Below are positions 7,452 through 14,227 of a stretch of 48,004 nt of DNA, in pieces. The notes under the pieces are model-generated. The model saw only the letters and a program-made list of their open reading frames with translations. It was not told the origin of the DNA and searched no databases. This DNA comes from an uncultured Oscillospiraceae bacterium (lineage in GTDB: Bacteria > Bacillota > Clostridia > Oscillospirales > Acutalibacteraceae), in contig URNB01000003.1 of assembly GCA_900549055.1 (NCBI GenBank), forward strand, positions 1 to 48,004. The letters run 5' to 3'. The translations under genes and the position numbers were made by a program. Position 1 is the first letter of the stretch. Each line of letters begins with the position of its first letter.

Positions 7452-7590
7452 TTGTAAGGTTTCGGACGGGAAGACCGTTTTAACGGTTACCCACTCTGTA
7501 AAGGCAGCGAGCCGCGCCCCACGCGTTCATATATAAATTAATATCCAATTCCTACTATGCTGTAGTGAGCGGAAAAGGCTCCGAAAAATA
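7452..7590 (+). ncRNA. Candidate structured leader RNA or small RNA
   Basis: This gene-free stretch can fold as a closed multi-branch element. TTTCGGA (7460-7466) pairs with TCCGAAA (7580-7586) as closing stem. GGG...CCC plus ACCG/CGGT (7468-7492) form an arm. CCGC (7512-7515) pairs with GCGG (7569-7572), and CTAC/GTAG (7552-7565) forms a small hairpin inside. An intrinsic terminator follows 20 nt later and then the ribosome site of the amidase gene, the order seen in terminator-controlled riboswitches. I compared it from memory with the ydaO (c-di-AMP), T-box, 6S and c-di-GMP consensus cores and it does not match any. Alternatively it is an independent small RNA ending at that terminator. 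The class is unknown. Confidence 0.4.
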
Positions 7591-7608
7591 ATCCATGCGA
7601 ATTAACAC

Positions 7609-7650
7609 AATTCTTCCTTTTTCATATTTTATGAAGAGGAAGAATTTTTA
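7609..7650 (+). terminator. Intrinsic terminator in the amidase leader
   Basis: AATTCTTCCT (7609-7618) pairs with AGGAAGAATT (7637-7646), with the stem extendable inwards through G-U pairs. It runs straight into TTTATTTTC. It lies only 20 nt before the amidase start codon, so it must be bypassed or switched off for the amidase to be made from an upstream promoter. Confidence 0.75.
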
Positions 7651-7669
7651 TTTTCAGGGGGAGGATACT

Positions 7670-8407
7670 ATGCCTATAATATATTTAAGTCCGTCCACAC
7701 AGGAATTCAACCCTTATTACGGCGGGGGAAACGAAGAATATTATATGAATCTTATAGCCGACGCAATGGAGCCGTACCTTGCGGCAAGCGGCATACAGTT
7801 TACGCGCAACACACCCGATATGACCGCTGCGTCCTCGATTGCCGCTTCGAACGCCGGGAATTACGACCTGCATTTGGCGCTGCATTCAAACGCCGTAGGG
7901 AGCGGTCAGCAGTCCACCGTGCGCGGAATAGATGCTTACTATTATCCCGCAAGCGTTAGCGGCAAGCGCTTTGCAGATATCGCGGCAAATAATTTACAGC
8001 TTATATATCCGCTGCCGGGAATGGTGAAAACCGTTCCGACGACAAGGCTCGGCGAGGTTGCAAGGGTAAGGGCGCCCGGCGTGCTTATAGAGCTCGGTTA
8101 TCACGATAACCCGCTTGACGCCGACTGGATACGGAACAATATAAATAATATCGCCGAAAATCTTGTGCTGTCACTTACGGAGTATTTCGGAATACCCTTT
8201 AATATGCCGCAGCCCATACAGGTGGGATATGTCTCAACCGAAGGGTCGAACCTTAATATCCGCTCGCGCCCGGATATCGGCGCGCCTATAATCGGCAAAA
8301 TACCGAACGGCTCGGAAATTGTAATTTACAATCGTCTGCCCGAATGGGATTTGGCAGGCTACGGCGGAGTTATGGGCTATGTGAGCAGCCGTTATGTGGC
8401 GGTATAA
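7670..8407 (+). CDS. N-acetylmuramoyl-L-alanine amidase (Amidase_3-like) with C-terminal SH3 domain
   Basis: This 245-aa protein has an Amidase_3-like catalytic half (1-175) and a bacterial SH3 half (185-245, STEGSNLNIRSRPDIGAPI then GYVSSRYVAV). Catalytic-site features visible are Glu22/Glu23 in GNEEYYMNLIADA, His72 in LALHSNA and the active-site Glu141 in GVLIELGYHDN. The usual first zinc ligand, the His of DPGHGG, is absent: the equivalent place reads LSPSTQEFNPY. There is no signal peptide, so export would need lysis, a holin or a non-classical route. Start ATG 7670 has GGGGGAGG 5 nt upstream. The protein probably cleaves the bond between muramic acid and the stem peptide, for growth, germination or mother-cell lysis. 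Confidence 0.88.
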   Translation: MPIIYLSPSTQEFNPYYGGGNEEYYMNLIADAMEPYLAASGIQFTRNTPDMTAASSIAASNAGNYDLHLALHSNAVGSGQQSTVRGIDAYYYPASVSGKRFADIAANNLQLIYPLPGMVKTVPTTRLGEVARVRAPGVLIELGYHDNPLDADWIRNNINNIAENLVLSLTEYFGIPFNMPQPIQVGYVSTEGSNLNIRSRPDIGAPIIGKIPNGSEIVIYNRLPEWDLAGYGGVMGYVSSRYVAV

Positions 8408-8415
8408 ATTAATTG

Positions 8416-8439
8416 AGCGTGCCGAATTTTCGGCACGCT
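8416..8439. terminator. Bidirectional hairpin between convergent amidase and LysR genes
   Basis: AGCGTGCCGAA (8416-8426) and TTCGGCACGCT (8429-8439) form a perfect 11-bp stem with a 2-nt loop, between two convergent genes. The flanking T tracts are short in both directions. Confidence 0.65.
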
Positions 8440-8456
8440 ACCTTCGAAAATGCCGT

Positions 8457-9332
8457 TCAGCATTCTTCAATCAGTCGTTCAAGCTCCTTTGCGGCAACGC
8501 TTAAGGGCTGCTCCTTACGTTTTATTAAAACAATATTTCGCTCGGGAATTTTTTCCTTTAAATCAATTATATTTACGTCTTCGCTTTGCAAAAATTCCTC
8601 GGGAACAAACCCCACGCCGAGGTCTGCCGCTACCATCGGTAATATCTGGTCGGCGGTAAACGCCTCAATATCGGGGCGGTAGGTAAGCCCGTGGGAAGAA
8701 AAGAAGCCCGAATAAAACTCAAAGGATTTTGTATCTTCACCGAGGGAGATAAGCGGAAAATTCGTCAGCTCCGAAAGAGAGACCTGCCTGTTTGCAAGGC
8801 TTGAAAAGTACGGCGAACACACCGCAACTTCGTTTACGGGGCGTATGACCCTTTCTGTTAATGACGCGGAACGGACGGTCGGGGTGGTCACAACTGCAAT
8901 ATCCGCCGTTCCGCCTTTCAGAGCGGCTATTGCCTGCGGGGTGGAGTGGTTGCTTATTCTTATATGTATGCCCGGGTAGCGCAGCCTGTATTTTTTTAGC
9001 ACGGGCAAAAGCAGGCAGCGCAGCGCCACCTCGCTTGCCGCAACATATACGCTGCCCGAGCGCAGCGAGCGGCTGTCGGTAATTTCCGCCTCGCCCATTT
9101 CTATATGCTCATACGCTATTTTAATATGCTCATAAAGCCTTTTGCCCTCGGGGGTCAGCTTCATTCCCTGGTTGCTGCGGGAAAAGAGCGCGCAGCCAAG
9201 CTCTGCTTCAAGGTTTTTAATCGTTCGGGTTAAATTAGGCTGGCTGTTAAGCATCAGCTTTGCCGCCTGGGTTATATTGCCGTATTTCGCAACATAATAA
9301 AACACACGGTAATAATCATAGCTTATATACAT
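8457..9332 (-). CDS. LysR-family transcriptional regulator
   Basis: This 291-aa protein has the LysR winged helix-turn-helix at residues 1-65 (YYRVFYYVAKYGNITQAAKL, then LTRTIKNLEAELGCALFSR and LTPEGKRLYEH). A periplasmic-binding-like effector domain follows at about 90-285. I start it at ATG 9332 with GGAG 10 nt upstream; the frame stays open to a TTG at 9356. It diverges from an aminotransferase gene across a 123-bp gap that holds a long inverted repeat, so it most likely controls that operon in response to an amino- or keto-acid-type ligand. The effector is not known. Confidence 0.92.
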   Translation of the reverse strand: MYISYDYYRVFYYVAKYGNITQAAKLMLNSQPNLTRTIKNLEAELGCALFSRSNQGMKLTPEGKRLYEHIKIAYEHIEMGEAEITDSRSLRSGSVYVAASEVALRCLLLPVLKKYRLRYPGIHIRISNHSTPQAIAALKGGTADIAVVTTPTVRSASLTERVIRPVNEVAVCSPYFSSLANRQVSLSELTNFPLISLGEDTKSFEFYSGFFSSHGLTYRPDIEAFTADQILPMVAADLGVGFVPEEFLQSEDVNIIDLKEKIPERNIVLIKRKEQPLSVAAKELERLIEEC

Positions 9333-9360
9333 TTTTTGCACGCTCCGCAATATCAAAATG

Positions 9361-9417
9361 ATATTATAATCATATCTATTATATATTTTACATATGTGTA
9401 TAAAATGATTATAATAT
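9361..9417. promoter_or_regulatory. Divergent LysR/aminotransferase control region
   Basis: A perfect 13-bp inverted repeat, ATATTATAATCAT (9361-9373) and ATGATTATAATAT (9405-9417), spans the region. It embeds a plus promoter TTTACA (9387-9392), 17 nt, TATAAT (9410-9415). It also embeds a mirror-image minus -10 TATAAT (9368-9363) with TGTAAA 18 nt upstream. Both -10 boxes are inside the repeat arms, so regulator binding there would affect both genes. Confidence 0.65.
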
Positions 9418-9455
9418 AGCAGTCAACAAAAGTCAAGGCTTACGGGGGCGGTTGT

Positions 9456-10736
9456 ATGGATTATAAAAATGCGGATATGTATGCGCTTATGTGCGAAAGG
9501 GATAAATGCGCGGCTGAGCTTGCAAAATATGCAAAAAGCGGGCTTTCGCTTGATCTTTCCCGCGGAAAGCCCTCAGCGGAACAGCTTGCGCTTTCGCTTA
9601 ATATGCTGGATGTTTTGGATCACCGCAGCATTTTAGACAGCGAAAGCGGTCAGGACTGCCGCAACTACGGCGGGCTTGACGGCATAGAAGAGGCAAAAAG
9701 GCTTTTAAGCCATATGATGGGCACGCACTCGGTAAACACCATAGTGGGCGGAAACAGCAGCCTTACAATGATGTACGAACTTGTAAGCCACGGCATGACT
9801 GACGGAATATGCGGCGCGAAACCGTGGCAGGAAATAAAGAACCGCAAATTTTTATGTCCCGCCCCGGGGTATGACCGCCACTTTGCAATAACCGAACATT
9901 TCGGGTTTGAGCTGATACCTGTCGGTATGACCGAAAGCGGACCCGATATGGACGAGGTTGAAGACCTTATAAAGGATGAAACCGTAAAGGGCATTTGGTG
10001 CGTTCCGAAATACCAGAACCCGACGGGAATTGTTTTCAGCCCCGAAACGGTGCGAAGATTTGCCGCGCTGAAGCCCGCGGCGGAAGATTTCCGTATTTTT
10101 TGGGATAACGCGTATTGCATACACGCTTTTGACGGAGAAAACGCCGAAATACCCGACATTATAAGCGAGTGTGAAAAAGCGGGAAACGCCGATTTGGTTT
10201 ATGAATTTTGCTCCACAAGTAAAATTACATTCCCGGGCGCGGGCATTTCCGCACTTGCCGCAAGTCCCACAAATTTAATTGATATAAAATCCTTTTTGCA
10301 GTTTTCCACCATAGGACCCGATAAGCTCAATCAGCTGCGGCACGCGCGGTTCTTCAAAAACAGCGCGGGACTGCGGGCGCATATGAAAAAACACGCCGAA
10401 ATATTAAAGCCTAAATTTGAGGCAGTGTATAAAACCTTGAAAGAGGAGCTCGGCGGCGTCGGCATTGCCGACTGGACTACGCCGCGCGGCGGTTATTTCC
10501 TTTCCTTTAATACGCTGCCGGGGTGCGCAAAAAAAGTTGTTGAAATGTGCGGAGAATACGGAGTGAAATTTACGCCGGCGGGGGCGTCCTTTCCGTACGG
10601 CTACGACCCCGAGGATAAAAATATTCGCCTTGCGCCGTCGTTTGCGACGGTTGAAGAAATAACGCAGGCAATAAAGGTTTTGTGCCTTTGCACAAAGCTT
10701 GCGGCAATAGAAAAGCTTATGAAGGAGAGAACTTAA
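9456..10736 (+). CDS. PLP-dependent aminotransferase, class I/II (MocR-like AspAT group)
   Basis: This 426-aa fold-type I aminotransferase carries LSLDLSRGKPSAEQL near residue 30, YQNPTG (186-191) contacting the cofactor, WDNAYCIHAF with the pyridine-binding Asp217 and Tyr220, the Schiff-base Lys256 in CSTSKITFPGAGIS, and NIRLAPSF near the end with the substrate-carboxylate Arg. The SRGKPS start and the overall length fit the aspartate-aminotransferase subgroup that resembles MocR C-terminal domains (Pfam Aminotran_MocR). It should transfer an amino group between an amino acid and a 2-oxo acid in the cytoplasm. Its promoter is shared with the LysR regulator. The two membrane-protein genes that follow start 1 bp and about 260 bp later, so they are probably co-transcribed. 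Confidence 0.92.
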   Translation: MDYKNADMYALMCERDKCAAELAKYAKSGLSLDLSRGKPSAEQLALSLNMLDVLDHRSILDSESGQDCRNYGGLDGIEEAKRLLSHMMGTHSVNTIVGGNSSLTMMYELVSHGMTDGICGAKPWQEIKNRKFLCPAPGYDRHFAITEHFGFELIPVGMTESGPDMDEVEDLIKDETVKGIWCVPKYQNPTGIVFSPETVRRFAALKPAAEDFRIFWDNAYCIHAFDGENAEIPDIISECEKAGNADLVYEFCSTSKITFPGAGISALAASPTNLIDIKSFLQFSTIGPDKLNQLRHARFFKNSAGLRAHMKKHAEILKPKFEAVYKTLKEELGGVGIADWTTPRGGYFLSFNTLPGCAKKVVEMCGEYGVKFTPAGASFPYGYDPEDKNIRLAPSFATVEEITQAIKVLCLCTKLAAIEKLMKERT

Positions 10737-10737
10737 A

Positions 10738-11010
10738 ATGGCGGAATTACTTGAAACGGTTATGACGGCGGTATTTGATATTGCGCTGCTTTTCCTGGTT
10801 ATTTACTCGGCAAAGGGCAGGGCGGCAAACGGCGGCACGCGGCTTGTGGCGCTTACATTCAGCTTAGGCTTTTTGCTCGGTATTTTGTCAAAGTGCATTG
10901 CTGGCGGCGGTTACGCCGTAATGACACTTTCGGCGCTCGGGTTTATGCTTTCTTATATGCTTTTTGTTTTCAGTATTCCAGAGAAGAGGAAGCACAATGA
11001 AAAGCGGTAA
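10738..11010 (+). CDS. Small membrane protein of unknown function
   Basis: A 90-aa protein with three hydrophobic segments (about 8-25, 36-55, 60-80) and a basic tail EKRKHNEKR. No family is recognised. It starts 1 bp after the aminotransferase stop, with GGAGAG upstream, and its end overlaps the next gene by 14 nt. The tight packing supports co-expression with the aminotransferase and the DUF1275 protein. Confidence 0.7.
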   Translation: MAELLETVMTAVFDIALLFLVIYSAKGRAANGGTRLVALTFSLGFLLGILSKCIAGGGYAVMTLSALGFMLSYMLFVFSIPEKRKHNEKR

Positions 11011-11674
11011 GCCCTTTAGGGGGCAGATGTCCGACAGTTTCAGAGCGGCGGTGTTTATAATTTTGTCGGGCGGATTTCAGGACGCATATACCTACACCTG
11101 CCGCGGCGAGGTTTTCGCAAACGCCCAAACGGGAAACATTGTGCTTTTAAGCACGGCGCTTTACGGGCGCGAGTGGCAAACGGTTTTAAAATATCTCGTT
11201 CCGGTGCTTTCCTTTTTAGTGGGCACGGCGGTTGCCGAGTTTATTCATATAAAGCTGAAATGCTATGAAAAGCTGCACTGGCGGCAGATAATACTGCTGC
11301 TTGAAATACTTTTGCTTTTTTCGGTGGGCTTTCTGCCCGCAAAAGTTGAGCCGCTTGCAAACGCGTTTGTTTCGTTCGTCTGCGCTTTGCAGGTGCAAAC
11401 CTTTCATAAGGTGCGGGGTCACGCCTACGCCAGCACTATGTGCATAGGCAATATGCGCGCGGGCACAGAGGCGCTTTGCGCCTACTTCCGTGTGCGGGAT
11501 AAAGAAATACTTAAAAAAGCAATAACCTATTTCGGCGTTATATTTGTTTTCGGCATAGGCGCGGGGCTCGGCAGCGTGCTGACATGCGCAGCGGGATATA
11601 AAGCAATATGGCTTTGCTGCGCGCTGCTTTTTATAAGCTTTTGTATGATGTTTGTGCCGGAGAGGGATATGTAA
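10997..11674 (+). CDS. DUF1275 (YoaK-family) membrane protein
   Basis: This 225-aa protein shows the DUF1275 signature near its start, IILSGGFQDAYTYTCRGEVF followed by ANAQTGNIV, and six hydrophobic segments over the rest. A second conserved stretch is HAYASTMCIGNMRAGTEAL. DUF1275 proteins are integral membrane proteins with no established substrate. ATG 10997 is preceded by GAGG within the end of the 90-aa gene and the two overlap. Position behind the aminotransferase hints at a role in moving a small metabolite, but that is inference. Confidence 0.88.
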   Translation: MKSGKPFRGQMSDSFRAAVFIILSGGFQDAYTYTCRGEVFANAQTGNIVLLSTALYGREWQTVLKYLVPVLSFLVGTAVAEFIHIKLKCYEKLHWRQIILLLEILLLFSVGFLPAKVEPLANAFVSFVCALQVQTFHKVRGHAYASTMCIGNMRAGTEALCAYFRVRDKEILKKAITYFGVIFVFGIGAGLGSVLTCAAGYKAIWLCCALLFISFCMMFVPERDM

Positions 11675-11679
11675 ATAAA

Positions 11680-11700
11680 TGCGGCGACAGTGCCGCCGCA
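11680..11700. terminator. Hairpin between convergent DUF1275 and 59-aa genes
   Basis: TGCGGCG (11680-11686) pairs with CGCCGCA (11694-11700) around a 7-nt loop. It can serve both strands; the minus strand continues into TTTATTTA. Confidence 0.6.
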
Positions 11701-11710
11701 CCTATTAAAT

Positions 11711-11890
11711 TTAATGAAACATAGTCTGAACGCCGTCAACAAAATCGCCCACGGCTTTCACAAGCTTTGCCGAACCCTTGGTAATGTTTTTATTATCGTT
11801 AAGCATTACCTTACCCACGGCAAGCGCTGCGGCACCGGCTACCATTCCGGCTCCGAGACCTTTCATAAATGTCATTGTTCCGTTTTGCAT
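11711..11890 (-). CDS. 59-aa small glycine/alanine-rich membrane protein
   Basis: The short protein begins MQNGTMTFMKGLGAGMVAG and has one hydrophobic, glycine- and alanine-rich segment (residues 8-27). An amphipathic tail ending VKAVGDFVDGVQTMFH follows. ATG 11890 has an excellent GGAGGG 7 nt upstream, whereas the open frame further upstream has none. Small proteins of this look occur in Clostridia, but I know of no function. It is monocistronic, convergent with DUF1275, with its own hairpin. Confidence 0.72.
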   Translation of the reverse strand: MQNGTMTFMKGLGAGMVAGAAALAVGKVMLNDNKNITKGSAKLVKAVGDFVDGVQTMFH

Positions 11891-12003
11891 TTTTAACCCT
11901 CCTTTTTTAGTTATTATATCCCGAAAATTCAGCAATTTATAATGTTGTGAAAAAAATAACAGATAAATCAAAAGAGTAAGTTAATATTTGTGTAAAAATA
12001 GGC

Positions 12004-12032
12004 TTGACATTATTGGGCATAAGTAATAAAAT
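12004..12032 (+). promoter_or_regulatory. Promoter of the F1Fo ATP synthase operon
   Basis: A perfect TTGACA (12004-12009) and TAAAAT (12027-12032) are 17 nt apart. The first gene starts about 40 bp downstream. The next visible stop for this transcript is the terminator at 18440. Confidence 0.8.
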
Positions 12033-12073
12033 AGTACAATAATTGCGAGGGGGTATGCTTTACGGTCGGCGGT

Positions 12074-12367
12074 TTGATTGCGTTTATATTCGGAATAGCG
12101 GAAGCGCTGATGCTCAAAAGCGCGCTTTCCTCTTTCACTTCGGGCAATTACACCAAAGCGGTTACGCTTGTGCTTATAAAGCTTTTGCTTTACGGCGCGG
12201 CGACAGCATTGCTTGTGTTTGTATTTCCGAAGTCACTTTATGCCTGCCTTATCGGCTATGCGGCGGGTCTGCCGCTGGCGGTAGTCGGTTGGTTTATATA
12301 TTACACTGTGCGTACCCAAAGGGTAAAATCGGGGGATGATAAAAACGAAAGCAATAACAATAACTGA
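12074..12367 (+). CDS. atpI: AtpI-like small membrane protein of the ATP synthase operon
   Basis: The 97-aa product has three to four hydrophobic segments (about 1-18, 30-52, 57-80) and a polar tail DDKNESNNNN. Its place as first gene before subunit a matches AtpI, a non-essential assembly or Mg2+-related factor; sequence similarity is only general. The start is a problem. The usable in-frame initiation codon is TTG 12074, with no ribosome site near it, while a good GAGGGGG lies at 12047-12053. The in-frame codons between (reading CFTVGG) look like coding sequence but contain no ATG, GTG or TTG. The last 32 nt overlap atpB. Confidence 0.65.
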   Translation: MIAFIFGIAEALMLKSALSSFTSGNYTKAVTLVLIKLLLYGAATALLVFVFPKSLYACLIGYAAGLPLAVVGWFIYYTVRTQRVKSGDDKNESNNNN

Positions 12368-13241
12368 ATTTGCGTTTTCCGCCGTGCTTTTTTTACTGGG
12401 ATTTATAGGCTACTGCGCCGTTCATTCCTATATTAAGCACCACGGGGAAACAAAGGAGCTGAAAAAACGTTCGGTTCTGCTTTTGGCGCTTGCCGTTATA
12501 GCCGCGTGGTTCTTTATAGGCACGGCGGTAACGTCGGTTTCAAGCGGTAAAGCGGGTATGAACGTTGAATTTGAAATGTTCAGCGAGCGGGTAACGCTTT
12601 TCGGCGTTTCATTTGCGCAAACTACGGTGCTTACCTGGATAATAATGCTTATAGTGCTTGTTTTCTGCCTTATTTTCAGGTTTATACTGTTCCCGCGCTT
12701 TGATAAGGACAGACCGAAAAACGCCTTTCAGAACGTAATGGAGCTTGCGGTTGAGGCAATGGAAAGCTTCACCAAGGGTGCTGTGGGCGATTATTCCGAG
12801 AAATTAGCGCCCTATATGTTTTCGCTTGCGGTGTTTATGGTTTTCTCGGCGGCATCGGAGCTTTTCGGCTGCCGACCGCCCACATCCGATCTTTTAATAA
12901 CCCTTTCAATGGGTCTTATAACCTTTGCGCTTATTAACTTCTACGGCGTTAAGAAAAAAGGCTTCGGCGGAAGAATAAAATATCTTTCAAGCCCTACGCC
13001 CGTAATACTGCCCATGAAGATATTGAGCGACGTTGCGGTTCCTATTTCGCTTGCCTGCCGACTTTTCGGTAATATGCTCGGCGGAATGATAGTAATGGAC
13101 CTTTTAAAATCGGTTTTAGGCGGCTATGCGTCGGGTATTCCGGCGGTGGCGGGGCTTTATTTCAACCTCTTCCACCCGCTTATACAAACATATATTTTCA
13201 TAATACTTTCGCTTACATTTATAAACGAAGCAATTGAGTAA
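12336..13241 (+). CDS. atpB: F-type ATP synthase subunit a
   Basis: This 301-aa membrane protein is the stator half of the Fo ion channel. The essential Arg242 is visible in SLACRLFGNMLGGMIVMD, after RPPTSDLLITLSMG. Five hydrophobic segments from residue 93 on form the conserved core. The first 90 residues add two more hydrophobic segments, EFAFSAVLFLLGFIGYCAV and VLLLALAVIAAWFFIGTAV. These make it longer than the common 220-270 residues. ATG 12336 lies inside the end of the atpI-like gene and directly behind GGGGG. Ion flows between this subunit and the c ring. Confidence 0.93.
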   Translation: MIKTKAITITEFAFSAVLFLLGFIGYCAVHSYIKHHGETKELKKRSVLLLALAVIAAWFFIGTAVTSVSSGKAGMNVEFEMFSERVTLFGVSFAQTTVLTWIIMLIVLVFCLIFRFILFPRFDKDRPKNAFQNVMELAVEAMESFTKGAVGDYSEKLAPYMFSLAVFMVFSAASELFGCRPPTSDLLITLSMGLITFALINFYGVKKKGFGGRIKYLSSPTPVILPMKILSDVAVPISLACRLFGNMLGGMIVMDLLKSVLGGYASGIPAVAGLYFNLFHPLIQTYIFIILSLTFINEAIE

Positions 13242-13257
13242 CAGGAGGAATTTAAAA

Positions 13258-13470
13258 ATGGTAGCAATTGGTGCAGGTTTGGCAATTTTAACGGCGGTGG
13301 GCGCCGGTCTCGGTATGGGCATTGCAACAGGCAAGGCGGTTGAGTCGGTGGCTCGTCAGCCGGAGGCTTCGGGTAAAATAAACGCGATACTTCTTTTAGG
13401 CTGCGCGCTGGCGGAATCAACGGCAATTTACGCTTTCGTTGTGGCGCTTATTTTGGCTGCAAAAGTATAA
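13258..13470 (+). CDS. atpE: F-type ATP synthase subunit c
   Basis: This 70-aa proteolipid has two transmembrane helices and the polar loop VARQPEASGK. The ion-binding carboxylate is Glu53 in LAEST. Compared with the Na+ c subunit of Ilyobacter tartaricus (Gln32, Val63, Glu65, Ser66), this protein keeps Glu53, Ser54 and Thr55. It has Met20 where the Na+ enzymes have Gln, and Leu51 in place of Val63. I read it as more likely H+-coupled or promiscuous. Start 13258 has AGGAGG 8 nt upstream. Many copies form the rotor ring. Confidence 0.95.
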   Translation: MVAIGAGLAILTAVGAGLGMGIATGKAVESVARQPEASGKINAILLLGCALAESTAIYAFVVALILAAKV

Positions 13471-13488
13471 TTTGAACGGAGAATCATC

Positions 13489-13998
13489 ATGTTCGGTTTG
13501 CAAATATCAGATGCCGTCAAGGATCTGATAATAAATATAATCAATATAATCGTTCTGTTTGTTATTGTTAAGTCGCTTGCGTACAAGCCGGTCAAAAATT
13601 TTCTTGACGCGCGCAAGGCGAGAATAGACGAAAGCCTTAAAAACGCCGAGAACAAAAATGCCGAGGCTGACGCTTTAAAGGCGCAGTATGAGGACGCTTT
13701 AAAGCAAAGTAAACAGGAAAGCGATAAGATTATCGGCGAGGCGGAACTTTCCGCACAGAAAAGAGCCGCCGAGATTACATCTGACGCCGATAAAAAGGCG
13801 GCTGACATTACCGAAAAGGCAAGAAAGGACGCCGAGCGCGAATACAACGAGCGTATGTCGGGGCTCAAAGCGGATGTTACCGATATAGCCTTTGATATTT
13901 CAAAGAAAATTCTTTCGCGCGAGGTTACCGACGCCGATAATATGGCGATTGCCGATGAGTTTTTCTCGAAATACGGGGAAAAGGAAGAAAAAGTATGA
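13489..13998 (+). CDS. atpF: F-type ATP synthase subunit b
   Basis: The 169-aa protein has one membrane helix at about residues 13-30 (LIINIINIIVLFVIVKSL) and then a long charged coiled coil rich in Ala, Lys, Glu and Asp (35-150). The conserved KPVKNFLDARKARID lies at the membrane exit. It forms the peripheral stalk that holds the F1 head. It overlaps the following gene by 4 nt (ATGA), and both are probably made in fixed ratio. Confidence 0.93.
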   Translation: MFGLQISDAVKDLIINIINIIVLFVIVKSLAYKPVKNFLDARKARIDESLKNAENKNAEADALKAQYEDALKQSKQESDKIIGEAELSAQKRAAEITSDADKKAADITEKARKDAEREYNERMSGLKADVTDIAFDISKKILSREVTDADNMAIADEFFSKYGEKEEKV

Positions 13999-14213
13999 AA
14001 ACGGTAGTTATAACCGCCGCGGAGAATATGTCGGACGCAACCTATGCCCGCATATGCCGCGGTTTCCGCGAGAAATTGGGCGATGACTTAAAGTTTGAAA
14101 AAGTAACCGATAACGGAATTATCGGCGGCTTTATTGCCGACGCGGACGGTGAAATTTACGATTTGAGCATTTCCTCACAGCTTAAGGAAATGCAGAAAAA
14201 AATTGACGGATAA
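13995..14213 (+). CDS. atpH: F-type ATP synthase subunit delta (OSCP), C-terminal domain only
   Basis: Only 72 aa, against about 180 for a normal delta/OSCP subunit. The part present corresponds to the C-terminal domain: FREKLGDDLKFEKVTDNGII, then GGFIADADGEIYDLSISSQL and KEMQKKI. The N-terminal six-helix domain that normally grips the alpha subunits is absent, and neither the upstream subunit b nor alpha carries it. The start overlaps the stop of atpF (ATGA), so there is no room for a longer frame, and I see no in-frame remnant. It should link subunit b to the F1 head. Confidence 0.85.
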   Translation: MKTVVITAAENMSDATYARICRGFREKLGDDLKFEKVTDNGIIGGFIADADGEIYDLSISSQLKEMQKKIDG

Positions 14214-14227
14214 GGGCGGTGTAAGCA

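Noticed and set aside
7452..7590. ydaO c-di-AMP riboswitch, 6S RNA or T-box
   Set aside because: The conserved cores I know for these (the GGGGGAACCC and CAGCUAACCUCGU blocks of ydaO, the T-box GGUGGNACCGCG) are missing, and the middle does not fold as the long central rod of 6S RNA.
12043..12339. 98-aa frame starting at 12043 or 12055 as the first gene of the ATP synthase operon
   Set aside because: Its product is arginine- and cysteine-rich with no hydrophobic pattern; the frame at 12074 encodes a proper membrane protein in the atpI position.
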